A DNA stretch of 64,000 nucleotides from Dyadobacter sediminis (GTDB taxonomy: Bacteria; Bacteroidota; Bacteroidia; Cytophagales; Spirosomataceae), in contig NZ_VCEI01000031.1 in the NCBI RefSeq assembly GCF_005860765.1, positions 164,616 through 228,615 on the forward strand, written 5' to 3'. Of this stretch, positions 1 through 9,249 are shown piece by piece. Numbering within the stretch: position 1 is the first letter of the stretch; every line of letters begins with the position of its first letter. A model generated the notes under the pieces. That model had not been told where the DNA came from. It searched no databases and worked only from the letters and a program-made list of their open reading frames with translations. The translations under genes were made by a program, and so were the position numbers.

Positions 1-217
1 AGTTTTTGGTTGAGCCGAGATTCTGTTCATTTATATGGATATGGACCGGAAAAGGACTTGTGGCGGCAAAAGTTTTCAGAATATGTATAGAATTGTCATT
101 TGACCTGTCGTCGCATACAACCAGCTCATCGACAGCGAGCGTCTGGTCAGCAATGCTCCTCAACTGTTCAGACAAAAACTTTGCCCCGTTGTAAGTACAC
201 ATGGCTACTGAAATCAT
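1..217 (-). CDS. Glycosyltransferase family 2, N-terminal fragment (runs off left edge)
   Basis: The minus strand reads from an ATG at 217 into a GT-A glycosyltransferase N-terminus: MISVAMCTYNGAKFLSEQL, then a region with the nucleotide-sugar-binding acidic pattern VVCDDRSNDNS at about residues 38-48. The opening beta-strand plus CTYNG and the later DDxSxD pattern are classic for family 2 enzymes that transfer a sugar from a nucleotide-sugar onto a glycan or lipid. Only about 72 residues are in the window, so the acceptor cannot be guessed. It lies 79 bases downstream of a GT-C-like membrane protein on the same strand, which suggests a shared glycan-assembly transcript. Confidence 0.85.
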   Translation of the reverse strand, partial: MISVAMCTYNGAKFLSEQLRSIADQTLAVDELVVCDDRSNDNSIHILKTFAATSPFPVHIHINEQNLGSTKN

Positions 218-296
218 AATGTGTATATAGAATTTGATTTAAAATGCTGCAAGTTAACTGCGAAACATCCCTTTGCGCAATACGGAACACACATTT

Positions 297-1589
297 TTAC
301 CATGATTTATCAATTGGATAATTTTCCGGAGCAGGCAGTTTTACGACACGGTGAGCCAATGCCCAGGACATAATATCCGAGTAGGTTTTGGCTTCACGGT
401 AATAAATCAGCGGCGTAGCCGGATCCGTTTTCCACTTCATAATGGTTGCAACCTGCTCTTTGTTCATGTCTTTGAGTGCCGAAAGATTATTGTGGAAGCT
501 GATTCCCCAAATCACTACGCCGAACGCTGCAATAAACTTCAGATGACTTTTTGTAATGATTTTCATATCCATAAAAATAAGGAGCAGAAAAACCGGGATT
601 GCAGCTGTAAAAAACATGTAACGTGGCGCTATGCCTCCGGCGGCCTTTGTTTCAAACCTTGAAATGGAAATAATGATGCCCGTCAGAACCGGAAAGGAAA
701 GCAGACAATACAATAGCGGATTCCTGAAAGCATATCCTTTCAGGAAAAGCCAAAGCCAGCAAACTGCAACAGCAAGTCCTGTAATCATGCACAAAATAAT
801 GTTTATGTGCACACCTGCCGGCGGATTGACATAAATAAAGCTGCCCAGAAAAGTAAACAGCAGCCGCGCCATCCATCCGAAATCAAACGCTGCATGAGCC
901 GTAGCGCCGATTTCCGGACGCGGGAGAAAAGTAATGAATAGAAGTACAAGCGAAATCGTACCCCATATAAAAAGCAAGAACCGCTTCTTTTGTGCAAACA
1001 GTAAAAAAGCGCCCAGAAATAATACGATAAAGCCATTTCCAAATGAAAGTACGGCCAGTAACGCAGCCAACACGGATGCAAGAAAATTGCCGTCCGGCCG
1101 CTCCGGCGTTTTGTTCAGCAGAAAAAGACTTAAAAACGAAAAGAAAAAGACAGTATAATGCTGAATGCCGCCCCAGTAATAAAACGTAACCTGCCAGAAA
1201 GACAAACTGGCCAGAAATGCCGTTATAAAAAGTACCGTTTCGGAAACCAGTTGCTTTTGCTGCTTCATAAGCGCCAGTACCAAGATAAAGAACCCGGCAA
1301 AAAACAGATTCTGAAAAAGGATCAGATGCGCAAAGTTGATATAATGGAAAAGGCGGTAATAAACGGCAGCCGCAGCTTTTGAAATCAGTATTCTGTGTTC
1401 GTTATGACGGTTGAATAGTTCAGAGACTTTTCCGCCGAAAGAATTGTTTTCAAAATAAAACCGGCGGATAAAATCCAGTGTTGTATTGTAATCGTCAAAA
1501 GTGGGTGCATTCAGGACATTATTGAAAAGCGTAAATCCGAAAACTAAAATAATGGCAAGCGTTAAACTGATTGAGAAATATTTACTCAT
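297..1589 (-). CDS. Multi-pass membrane protein, GT-C glycosyltransferase-like
   Basis: About 430 residues with some ten hydrophobic segments spread over the length. After the first transmembrane segment there is an outside loop with an acidic pair (PTFDDYN) and an HNEHR motif, the arrangement seen in GT-C enzymes that use polyprenyl-phosphate sugars. The family is inferred from topology; no specific family signature was recognised. I start it at the ATG at 1589 (MSKYFSISL), which opens directly into the first hydrophobic segment; a GTG at 1631 would add 14 residues. Followed on the same strand by a GT2 gene, so it probably takes part in surface glycan or glycolipid assembly. Confidence 0.6.
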   Translation of the reverse strand: MSKYFSISLTLAIILVFGFTLFNNVLNAPTFDDYNTTLDFIRRFYFENNSFGGKVSELFNRHNEHRILISKAAAAVYYRLFHYINFAHLILFQNLFFAGFFILVLALMKQQKQLVSETVLFITAFLASLSFWQVTFYYWGGIQHYTVFFFSFLSLFLLNKTPERPDGNFLASVLAALLAVLSFGNGFIVLFLGAFLLFAQKKRFLLFIWGTISLVLLFITFLPRPEIGATAHAAFDFGWMARLLFTFLGSFIYVNPPAGVHINIILCMITGLAVAVCWLWLFLKGYAFRNPLLYCLLSFPVLTGIIISISRFETKAAGGIAPRYMFFTAAIPVFLLLIFMDMKIITKSHLKFIAAFGVVIWGISFHNNLSALKDMNKEQVATIMKWKTDPATPLIYYREAKTYSDIMSWALAHRVVKLPAPENYPIDKSW

Positions 1590-1687
1590 ATCTGATATTT
1601 TTGTCAAAAGACTTTGAGCCGCAAACGACACATAAAGTTAGGATCCCGGTTTTGGGAATTTAAATAAAGTTATCAAAAGGATTTTGA

Positions 1688-2239
1688 ATGGCGTTACCCG
1701 ATCAGCTTAAAAAGGCAATTATCCAGATGCCTGCCAAAGAAAAGGATAAACTGTTGCTAAGGCTAATTACAAAGGATAAAACATTAACGGACAGGCTGCA
1801 TTTTGAGCTTATTGAAGACAGTGCAACCGTTCCCGAACGCCGCGAAGAAATAATGGGCCGCATTGTAAGAATATCTAATTTCAACCAGAATACGCCGGGC
1901 TGGATTTTGATGGATCTGCGGAACCTGAGCGGCGATATTTCATATCATGTGAAGGTTACGAAGGACAAAATCGGCGGTATCGAACTTAACCTGTTTCTGC
2001 TGAACACATTCCTTGAAAAATATCCGGACATACTCAGAACGTATTCTTCCCGCGCAGACACCTGTGCTTTGTATATTGCAAAAAAAGCGCAAACCATCCT
2101 GAACGGTCTGAACAGGCTGGATGAAGATTACCGCGTGGATTATATAAAAGATACAAACCGGATGCTTAAAATGGTATTCAGCCTTTGTTCAAAAACGTAC
2201 GCTAAACAACTGGAACTGCCGCAGGAACTGGAAGAATAA
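1688..2239 (+). CDS. Conserved-looking hypothetical protein, 183 aa
   Basis: Begins MALPDQLKKAIIQMPAKEKDKLLLRL, a charged amphipathic helix-rich start, followed by more mixed helical sequence; no signal peptide or membrane segment. Around residues 70-115 a shorter beta-like stretch (YHVKVTKDKIGGIELNLFLL) occurs. I do not recognise the family and give it no function. It is divergent from the membrane protein to its left (about 100 bases between start codons) and followed after 30 bases by the nicotinamidase-like gene on the same strand, so the two may be co-transcribed. Confidence 0.7.
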   Translation: MALPDQLKKAIIQMPAKEKDKLLLRLITKDKTLTDRLHFELIEDSATVPERREEIMGRIVRISNFNQNTPGWILMDLRNLSGDISYHVKVTKDKIGGIELNLFLLNTFLEKYPDILRTYSSRADTCALYIAKKAQTILNGLNRLDEDYRVDYIKDTNRMLKMVFSLCSKTYAKQLELPQELEE

Positions 2240-2269
2240 TCCTGCCAATTTACTGACGAAACGCCCGAT

Positions 2270-3058
2270 ATGGAAAAAACCGCATTACTGATCATTGACG
2301 CGCAGTTTGATTTTTGTGACCCCAAAGGCTCGTTATACGTGCCCGGAGCGGAAGAAGACGTCAGGCGCATTGCGCAGCTGATTGCGCTGGAAGGAAAAAA
2401 CTTAGACGCTGTTTTTGTAACGCTCGACACGCATAAAGTGCTGGATATTGCGCATCCGCTTTTCTGGGAAGACCGGAACGGAAATACGGTCGCTCCTTTT
2501 ACGCTGATTACTTCGCAGGCCGTAAAAGACGGTAAATGGATTCCGCGTTTTCACAAGGAGTATGTTGTCAAATACCTGGAAACACTGGAAAATGAAGGTG
2601 AATTCAAACATTTTATCTGGCCGGAACATTGTCTCACCGGATCGCGTGGCAATGCGCTTGATGACACCATTATGAGCGCCATTCTGGCCTGGACGCACAG
2701 CACCGGAAGAGAATACAGGGCAATATCCAAAGGAACCAATCCGTTAACAGAGCATTTCGGTATTTTTCGCGCGCAGGTTCCTGTTGAAAATGCGCCGGAA
2801 ACAGAACTTGACCGGAATTTACTGAATGAGCTGGCTGCTTTTGATCAGCTATTCATTGCCGGCGAAGCACGTTCGCATTGCGTGGCAACGAGCATCAGCC
2901 AGCTTATGAAATATGCGCCGGAACTTGCTCCTAAAATAAAGATTCTTTCAGATTGCATGTCGGACGTAACCAACTGGGGGCATCTGGCCGATGCTATTTT
3001 TGAAAAAGCCGAAGAAATGGGAATGACTTTTGTAAAGGCAAATCAAGTAAAACTGTAA
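2270..3058 (+). CDS. Isochorismatase-fold cysteine hydrolase, nicotinamidase-like
   Basis: Nicotinamidases hydrolyse nicotinamide to nicotinate and ammonia for NAD salvage, using an Asp-Lys-Cys triad and a bound metal. Visible here: the N-terminal LLIIDAQFDFC with the catalytic Asp at about residue 10, followed by GSLYVPGA; a metal-site DTH at about residue 52; WPEHCLTGSRG, the counterpart of the WPxHC segment in PncA; and EARSHCVATS near residue 205 with the nucleophilic Cys. At 262 residues it is longer than the usual 200-215, with extra sequence between the metal site and the WPEHC segment, so substrate specificity may differ. Cytoplasmic; no signal peptide. Confidence 0.8.
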   Translation: MEKTALLIIDAQFDFCDPKGSLYVPGAEEDVRRIAQLIALEGKNLDAVFVTLDTHKVLDIAHPLFWEDRNGNTVAPFTLITSQAVKDGKWIPRFHKEYVVKYLETLENEGEFKHFIWPEHCLTGSRGNALDDTIMSAILAWTHSTGREYRAISKGTNPLTEHFGIFRAQVPVENAPETELDRNLLNELAAFDQLFIAGEARSHCVATSISQLMKYAPELAPKIKILSDCMSDVTNWGHLADAIFEKAEEMGMTFVKANQVKL

Positions 3059-3175
3059 CATTTGCGCATTGCACGGTTCCCTTCTTACAAAGACAAACTA
3101 AATAACGTAACTTTTGGTTAGTATAAAGATCGGTACACTGACGAATTTGTGCCGGATTTTATTTCATTTTCTCCT

Positions 3176-6040
3176 ATGATGCATTTACCTGTACCACGGA
3201 TTGAGGCTGCTCAGTTCAATGATCTGGATCCGAGACAGTACATTCTGATTAAAGGTGCCCGCGTTAATAATCTTAAAAATATTGATGTAGCTATTCCGCG
3301 CAACAAGCTGGTGGTGATTACGGGTCTTTCCGGCTCCGGCAAATCTTCGCTTGCCTTCGATACGCTGTTTGCAGAAGGCCAGCGCATGTATGTGGAAAGT
3401 CTGAGCAGCTATGCCCGCCAGTTTCTGGGAAGAATGGAGAAACCCGAAGTGGAGTATATAAAAGGCATTTCTCCGGCCATTGCCATTGAACAAAAGGTAA
3501 ATACCCGCAATCCGCGTTCGACGGTTGGAACTTCTACGGAAATTTACGATTATCTGAAACTGCTTTTTGCACGAATCGGCCAGACTTACTCGCCTGTTTC
3601 CGGTGAGCTGGTGAAAAAAGATTCGGTTACCGACGTTGTCAATTATTTGCTGGAACAGGAAGAAGGAACACGCGTCATGATACTGGCGCCGCTTCTGATC
3701 CGCGATGGACGGTCGCAGCGCGAAGAACTGACCATTTTACTTTCAAAAGGGTATACACGTATCGTCCTGAACGATGAAGTTGTCGCCATTGAAGATATTC
3801 TGGAAAATTCGGATCAGTATTCACAAGCTGGAAACCGTATTTTTATATTGATTGACCGCGCCGCCATAAAGCACGACGACGAGGATACGCAATACCGTCT
3901 TTCCGATTCGGTGCAAACCGCTTTTTTTGAAGGCGAAGGTTTGTGTATTGTTCGGATTGTCAACGGCATAACCAAAACTTTTTCAGACAAATTTGAACTG
4001 GACGGCATTACGTTTGAAGAGCCGACCGTAAATCTTTTCAGCTTTAATAACCCTTACGGTGCCTGTAAAAGATGCGAAGGCTTTGGAAAAGTGCTGGGAA
4101 TTGATCCGGACCTTATTTTTCCTGACAAAAACCTTTCCGTTTACGAAGGAGCCATTGCGCCGTGGCGTACCGAGAAAATGAATGAATGGCTTGTGCCGCT
4201 TGTCCGCAACGGCATGAAGTTTGATTTTCCGATACACCGGCCTTACAAAGACCTTACGCCTGCCCAGAAAGAACTGCTCTGGACGGGCAATCAATATTTT
4301 CAGGGAATTAATGCGTTTATAGCAGAGCTCGAATCGCAAACGTATAAAATCCAGTACCGCGTGATGCTTTCGCGTTTCCGCGGACGTACAACTTGCCCCG
4401 ATTGCCGCGGTTCACGCCTGCGGAAGGATGCGTCTTATGTAAAAGTCGGAAATGCTTCCATTACGGATCTTGTGCTGATGCCGATCCGGGATGTTTCCAC
4501 ATTCTTCAAAAAGCTGGAACTGGGCGAGCATGACCGCGATGTTGCCAGACGCGTACTGACCGAAATTGAAAACCGGCTGGATTATATGATCCGTGTCGGA
4601 CTGGGTTATTTAACTTTAAACCGACTGACAAATTCACTTTCAGGCGGTGAATTTCAGCGGATCAAACTGGCGACTTCGCTCGGAAGTGCGCTTGTCGGCT
4701 CCATGTACATTCTGGATGAACCCAGCATCGGGCTTCATCCGAGAGATACGCAAAGGCTGGTCGGCGTACTTCAGTCTTTACGTGATCTGGGAAATACAGT
4801 AATTGTTGTGGAGCACGAAGAAGAAGTCATGCATGCCGCAGACCAGATTATTGATATTGGTCCGGAAGCCGGAACTGGCGGAGGACATGTTGTTTTTCAG
4901 GGAAACTGGGAAGACATTTCGGAGCTGAAAAATTCGGATTACATCAACAGCGACGATTCGGACGTGAAATCGCATACACTCGATTTCCTGCTTGGAAACG
5001 ATTCCATTTCTGTTCCGACAATAAGAAGAAAATCATTGCATTTCCTTGAAATCAAGGGCGCAAGGGAAAACAATCTTAAAGAATTGAATGTAAAAATCCC
5101 GCTGAATGCGCTTACGGTTGTGACCGGCGTAAGCGGCTCGGGAAAATCGACGCTGATCCGGAAAATCCTTTATCCGGCATTGATGCGCCTGAAAGGTGAA
5201 TTCAGTGAGGAAGTCGGCCGGTTTGACGATCTGTCCGGCGATCTTGACCGCATTGAAGCCGTTGAAATGATTGACCAAAACCCGATTGGTAAATCGTCCC
5301 GTTCCAATCCGGTTACTTACATCAAAGCTTACGATTATATCCGGCAGATGATGGCGGATCTTCCGCTTTCAAAAGCCAGAAGCTACAAACCGTCCCATTT
5401 TTCTTTCAACGTGGACGGCGGCCGGTGCGAAATATGTCAGGGCGAAGGTCAGGTGAAAATTGAAATGCAGTTTATGGCTGACATTTATCTGACGTGCGAA
5501 GGCTGTAACGGAAAAAGGTTCAAGCAGGAAATCCAGGAAATCCGGTATCAGGAAAAAGACGTTGCCGAAATCCTGGACATGACTGTTGATGATGCCATTG
5601 AATTCTTTCAGACAAAAGAACCTAAACTGGCAGAAAAACTGATGCCGCTTCAGGAAGTCGGACTGGGTTACGTAAGGCTCGGACAATCGTCCAATACATT
5701 GTCGGGCGGTGAAGCGCAGCGTGTGAAACTGGCTTCATTTCTGGGAAAAGGTTCTTCCAACAAAGGCAAAATGCTCTTTATTTTCGATGAGCCGACGACC
5801 GGACTTCATTTTCACGATATTAAAAAACTGCTGAAAGCAATCAATGCGCTTGTGGAACAGGGCGATACCGTCATTATTATCGAGCATAACATGGAAATCA
5901 TCAAAAATGCGGACTGGATTCTGGATCTCGGGCCGGAAGGCGGCGATGGCGGCGGCTATCTTACCTTTGCCGGAACGCCTGAAGAAATGCTGAAACTGGA
6001 AAATAATTATACGGCTGCGTTTTTGAAAGACAAGGTTTGA
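3176..6040 (+). CDS. uvrA: Excinuclease ABC subunit A
   Basis: Damage-sensing ATPase of nucleotide excision repair; it loads UvrB on lesions. About 954 residues, normal for full UvrA and including the UvrB-binding insertion. Two ABC modules are visible: Walker A GLSGSGKSS near residue 50 and GVSGSGKST near 651, with signatures NSLSGGEFQR near 486 and NTLSGGEAQR near 840. The C-terminal zinc module (CEICQGEG ... CEGCNG, residues about 751-777) is intact, as is CPDC near 407. The first zinc finger looks incomplete: the usual upstream CxxC is replaced by KFELDGITF while the CKRC partner near 296 remains. Start chosen at ATG 3176/3179; an in-frame GTG at 3149 is less likely. Confidence 0.95.
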   Translation: MMHLPVPRIEAAQFNDLDPRQYILIKGARVNNLKNIDVAIPRNKLVVITGLSGSGKSSLAFDTLFAEGQRMYVESLSSYARQFLGRMEKPEVEYIKGISPAIAIEQKVNTRNPRSTVGTSTEIYDYLKLLFARIGQTYSPVSGELVKKDSVTDVVNYLLEQEEGTRVMILAPLLIRDGRSQREELTILLSKGYTRIVLNDEVVAIEDILENSDQYSQAGNRIFILIDRAAIKHDDEDTQYRLSDSVQTAFFEGEGLCIVRIVNGITKTFSDKFELDGITFEEPTVNLFSFNNPYGACKRCEGFGKVLGIDPDLIFPDKNLSVYEGAIAPWRTEKMNEWLVPLVRNGMKFDFPIHRPYKDLTPAQKELLWTGNQYFQGINAFIAELESQTYKIQYRVMLSRFRGRTTCPDCRGSRLRKDASYVKVGNASITDLVLMPIRDVSTFFKKLELGEHDRDVARRVLTEIENRLDYMIRVGLGYLTLNRLTNSLSGGEFQRIKLATSLGSALVGSMYILDEPSIGLHPRDTQRLVGVLQSLRDLGNTVIVVEHEEEVMHAADQIIDIGPEAGTGGGHVVFQGNWEDISELKNSDYINSDDSDVKSHTLDFLLGNDSISVPTIRRKSLHFLEIKGARENNLKELNVKIPLNALTVVTGVSGSGKSTLIRKILYPALMRLKGEFSEEVGRFDDLSGDLDRIEAVEMIDQNPIGKSSRSNPVTYIKAYDYIRQMMADLPLSKARSYKPSHFSFNVDGGRCEICQGEGQVKIEMQFMADIYLTCEGCNGKRFKQEIQEIRYQEKDVAEILDMTVDDAIEFFQTKEPKLAEKLMPLQEVGLGYVRLGQSSNTLSGGEAQRVKLASFLGKGSSNKGKMLFIFDEPTTGLHFHDIKKLLKAINALVEQGDTVIIIEHNMEIIKNADWILDLGPEGGDGGGYLTFAGTPEEMLKLENNYTAAFLKDKV

Positions 6041-6043
6041 AAG

Positions 6044-6197
6044 GCTGTTAGCGGTTAGCTTTTAGCTGTCAGGAAATAGATATTTAGTAAAGAGAATTTT
6101 ATAAAAATGTAATTTTCGTGATTGTTTCAAAGCTAAAAGCTAATGAATAACAGCTAATAGCCAGTAGCTAATGGCTAAAAGCTTATAGCTAACTGCT
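6044..6197. repeat. AGCTAA-rich imperfect inverted repeat patch
   Basis: Between uvrA and the FAH gene the sequence is built from variants of TTAGCT/AGCTAA. Bases 6044-6067 and 6131-6154 form an inverted repeat of 24 positions with 20 matches: seven bases GCTGTTA, four mismatches, then thirteen matching bases. A further run of AGCTAA units follows at 6153-6197. The spacing between units is irregular. Such self-complementary low-complexity intergenic repeats occur in Bacteroidota genomes; function unknown. Confidence 0.7.
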
Positions 6198-6257
6198 TTT
6201 TAGAGTAAAGAAAATAAGTACAGGACTTATTGCATCTGAACTAACCATCCGCAATGT

Positions 6258-7094
6258 ATGAAGTTATATAAAACAGAAAACGGCATTCTGCTTGAAAAAG
6301 AAGACACTTTCTATCGTTTGCATGAACAAGACTGGGATTTGGTGGTTAACAGAGACAACCTGTTTGATTGGCTGGAAATACAGATTGAAAGCCTGATTCC
6401 GCTGACTTTTACAAACGATATTCCTATGCCGGAAATTCTTGCGCCAATTGGTTCGCAGGAAGTATGGGCATCCGGTGTTACTTATTTCAGAAGCCGTACT
6501 GCACGGATGGAAGAATCGGAAATGGCCGGTGGCGCCAGTTTTTATGACAAGGTATATGAAGCCGAACGTCCTGAGCTTTTTTTCAAATCCGCCTCCTGGC
6601 GGGTTGTAGGCAATCACGGAACAGTACGCATACGCCGGGATTCTTCATGGAATGTACCGGAACCGGAACTTACATTATTTGCTTCGGAATCCGGAACACT
6701 TGTGGGTTATACAATTGGTAACGATATGAGTTCCAGGAGCATCGAAGGCGAAAACCCGTTGTACCTTCCGCAAGCCAAGTCATATACCGGCAGCGCAGCC
6801 CTCGGGCCTTGTCTGTACGTACCGGAATATGCGTTGTCCGGCGATACTGTTATTGATTTGTCAATTGTCCGCGAAGGCGAAGAGGTATTTAACGGCGAAG
6901 TTACTTTATCACAAATGAAGAGAAAGCCGGAAGAATTGCTGCAGTATCTTTACCGCGAAATGTCTTTTCCGCACGGATGTTATCTGATGACCGGAACCGG
7001 AATCATTCCTCCGAATGACTTTACATTACAAAAAGGCGACATTGTGCATATCAGCATTGAGCCGATCGGCACGCTGACAAACACAGTAGGATAA
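6258..7094 (+). CDS. Fumarylacetoacetate hydrolase-fold protein
   Basis: FAH-fold enzymes act on 2-keto acids with a divalent metal held by acidic residues. This 278-residue protein shows the family core: MPEILAPIGSQEVWASGVTY near residues 55-75, the metal-binding VPEPELTLF near 133-141, GYTIGNDMSSRSIEGENPLYLPQAKSY near 155-182, and a C-terminal TGTGIIPPNDFTL. Relatives of this shape (GVTYxxSR near the start of the core) include sugar-acid dehydratases such as 2-dehydro-3-deoxy-arabinonate dehydratase, so a role in sugar-acid breakdown is likely but the substrate is unproven. Monocistronic: repeats upstream, strong terminator downstream. Confidence 0.8.
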   Translation: MKLYKTENGILLEKEDTFYRLHEQDWDLVVNRDNLFDWLEIQIESLIPLTFTNDIPMPEILAPIGSQEVWASGVTYFRSRTARMEESEMAGGASFYDKVYEAERPELFFKSASWRVVGNHGTVRIRRDSSWNVPEPELTLFASESGTLVGYTIGNDMSSRSIEGENPLYLPQAKSYTGSAALGPCLYVPEYALSGDTVIDLSIVREGEEVFNGEVTLSQMKRKPEELLQYLYREMSFPHGCYLMTGTGIIPPNDFTLQKGDIVHISIEPIGTLTNTVG

Positions 7095-7095
7095 A

Positions 7096-7139
7096 AAAAG
7101 AAAAGCTGTAACGGGATAAACCGTTACAGCTTTTCTTTT
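7096..7139. terminator. Bidirectional intrinsic terminator
   Basis: A stem of up to 19 base pairs (7096-7114 with 7121-7139, core AAAAGCTGTAACGG) around a six-base loop, flanked by A-runs on the left and T-runs on the right. It sits between the convergent FAH gene and the small secreted-protein gene and can end transcription from both. Confidence 0.9.
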
Positions 7140-7158
7140 GATGATAGAAGTATTGTGT

Positions 7159-7557
7159 TTACGAATTTGAAAATTTTGATGATCCTACAAAGGTGCAGAT
7201 TGTACTGCGTATCATTGCAACGAGCCTGGATACAAATGTCTGGTCATAAGTTTCCTTTTCCTCTTCAATAAAAAATGACGCAGGGCCTGCTTCCAGAATT
7301 CTGTCATTCAGCGTCATCTGATCTGAAATGCTGCTGAAAGAAGATGCAATGGTTTGCTGCTTTACGGTTGCTGACGGCAACTTTACATGAAATTTTGACG
7401 CTTTTGCCTTCCTGGCAATGATTCTTTCATTCGGGCTGCTGCATTCTTTTCCGGACTGCAGTTTTTTGTGCGCTACAAACATGTTATGCGAGTAACCGGA
7501 GGCTCCAGCCTGAAAGCTGAAAAGAACTAGAAGTATAAATATTTTTATCGTTTTCAT
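7159..7557 (-). CDS. Small secreted protein of unknown function
   Basis: About 132 residues starting MKTIKIFILLVLFSFQAGA, a clear signal peptide with likely cleavage after AGA or ASG. The mature part is polar, basic in the middle (ERIIARKAKASKFHVK) and acidic near EEEKETYDQ; no family recognised. An ATG 15 bases upstream (7572) would add MKHTA before the signal peptide; I prefer the inner start because it opens directly into the signal sequence. It has its own upstream promoter-like element and ends at the shared terminator. Confidence 0.65.
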   Translation of the reverse strand: MKTIKIFILLVLFSFQAGASGYSHNMFVAHKKLQSGKECSSPNERIIARKAKASKFHVKLPSATVKQQTIASSFSSISDQMTLNDRILEAGPASFFIEEEKETYDQTFVSRLVAMIRSTICTFVGSSKFSNS

Positions 7558-7619
7558 GGCTGTATGTTTCATTGTTTCAGAAAATTCCGGTTAGAATTTG
7601 ATGTAACTCATTGACAGTA

Positions 7620-7652
7620 CAAATATATATGTTTTATTAGGTATCTTGCAAT
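7620..7652 (-). promoter_or_regulatory. Candidate Bacteroidota promoter of the small secreted-protein gene
   Basis: On the minus strand TATATTTG (7627-7620) matches the TAnnTTTG -7 element, with a TTG-like element about 20 bases further upstream near 7652. It lies about 63 bases before the preferred start codon. Confidence 0.5.
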
Positions 7653-7820
7653 ACATAGTACCTTGTTTTTAACAATTTTTTAGAAAAAGTTTTTAGAAAC
7701 AAACCGGGGTACCTTTTTTATAACAGATGTAAAACTAAATGGAAACGTTGCAGCACACCAGACAAAAAAGATGAAATGTCGATTTTACCTTCTGAAACGT
7801 AAAGGTTTAGGGATAAAACA

Positions 7821-7852
7821 AAAAAGCTGTCAGCAATAGCCGACAGCTTTTT
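7821..7852 (-). terminator. Intrinsic terminator after der
   Basis: Stem AAAAAGCTGTC (7821-7831) pairs with 7842-7852; read on the minus strand it is followed by a T-rich tract. It lies just past the der stop codon. The rest of 7573-7873 holds only the promoter listed above; I see no gene there. Confidence 0.85.
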
Positions 7853-7873
7853 TGTTTTGCTGACTTTCCTATT

Positions 7874-9184
7874 TTATTTCTCCCTGAAAAAGATGGTGAT
7901 CGGAACGCCCGAGAAATCGAAGTTTTCCCGCATTCGGTTTTCCAGATAACGCAAGTACGGTTCTTTCACATGCTTCGGGTTGCTGCTGAAAAACACAAAC
8001 GTCGGTGAAGGTGTAGGAAGCTGTATCATATATTTGATATTGATGTATTTTCCCCGGTTTGCGGGCGGCGGATATTTCTCAATTTCCGCCTGCATTACTT
8101 CATTCAGCTTTGAAGTGGAAATTTTCTTGGTTTTGTTTTTGTAAACCTCCATTGCCTTTTCCATCACCTGATGAATACGCTGTTTTTCAATAACGGATGC
8201 GAAAATGATCGGCATGTAGTTCATCGGAGCCAGCCTTTCGAGCAATGCTTTCTTGTAAGTGTCGGCCGTTTTGGAATCCTTTTCGACAAGGTCCCATTTA
8301 TTCACCATGATTACAATTCCCTTTTTAGCTTTATCCGCCTGACCAATGATGTTAAGATCCTGACCTTCAAGTCCCAGTGTTGCATCCAGCAGAATGATAC
8401 AGACATCGGATTCTTCCATTGCTTTTACAGAACGCAGCGTTGAGTAAAATTCAATGTCTTCTTTTACCCTCGATTTCCTGCGGATTCCCGCTGTGTCCGT
8501 CAGGATGAATTCCATTCCGAAGGCATTGTAATGCGTATGGATGGCGTCACGCGTGGTACCCGCAATATCCGTAACGATGCTCCTGTCTGTTCCGGTAAGT
8601 ACATTCAGAAACGACGATTTTCCTACGTTTGGACGGCCCATGATCGCAATGCGCGGAATTCCTTCTTCGGGATTTTCGACTCCGGCTGTTTCGAAATGCT
8701 TGATGACCTCATCCAGCAATTCGCCTGTTCCAAATCCGGTTTGTGCCGAAACAGCATAAATATGATCGCCGATACCCAGCTCATAAAATTCCGCTGCCGA
8801 TTGATAACGTTCCGTTGTTTCCGCCTTGTTGGCCACCAGATAAACCGGCTTATTGAATCGCCTGAGCACATTTGCAAAGTCCTTGTCCAGATCCGTAAGT
8901 CCGGTCATGGTATCCACCATAAACAAAACGACTGTTGACTCTTCAATCGCCAGCTCAACCTGATCCCTTATGGCGCCTTCAAATATATCTTCCGAACCTA
9001 CAACGTAGCCTCCGGTGTCGATTACTGTAAAATATTGGTCTGTCCATTCGCCGTAACCGTAATGCCGGTCGCGGGTCACGCCGCTCTGATTGTCCATAAT
9101 GGCTTTACGGCTTTCCGTAAGGCGATTGAATAATGTGGATTTGCCCACATTCGGACGACCAACGATTGATATTATATTTGCCAT
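7874..9184 (-). CDS. der: Ribosome biogenesis GTPase Der (EngA)
   Basis: Double-GTPase protein needed for 50S subunit maturation. Two G domains in tandem: GRPNVGKST at residues 8-16 and GRPNVGKSS near 183-191, each with a DTxG switch (IDTGG near 57; LTDTAG near 233) and NKxD-type motifs (VANKAE; VNKWD). The C-terminal KH-like domain ends RENFDFSGVPITIFFREK, as in the family. Length 436 is normal. It follows era on the same strand after 65 bases without a visible terminator, so both GTPases are probably transcribed together. Confidence 0.97.
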   Translation of the reverse strand: MANIISIVGRPNVGKSTLFNRLTESRKAIMDNQSGVTRDRHYGYGEWTDQYFTVIDTGGYVVGSEDIFEGAIRDQVELAIEESTVVLFMVDTMTGLTDLDKDFANVLRRFNKPVYLVANKAETTERYQSAAEFYELGIGDHIYAVSAQTGFGTGELLDEVIKHFETAGVENPEEGIPRIAIMGRPNVGKSSFLNVLTGTDRSIVTDIAGTTRDAIHTHYNAFGMEFILTDTAGIRRKSRVKEDIEFYSTLRSVKAMEESDVCIILLDATLGLEGQDLNIIGQADKAKKGIVIMVNKWDLVEKDSKTADTYKKALLERLAPMNYMPIIFASVIEKQRIHQVMEKAMEVYKNKTKKISTSKLNEVMQAEIEKYPPPANRGKYINIKYMIQLPTPSPTFVFFSSNPKHVKEPYLRYLENRMRENFDFSGVPITIFFREK

Positions 9185-9249
9185 TTTTTTACTTGATAAT
9201 GATCCAAACGGTTTGATAAAGTTTTACCGTTTTTCATTCAATTGTTTAA

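Noticed and set aside
6044..6197. CRISPR-like array
   Set aside because: Units are short, imperfect, in both orientations and irregularly spaced, with no spacers of constant length and no cas genes.
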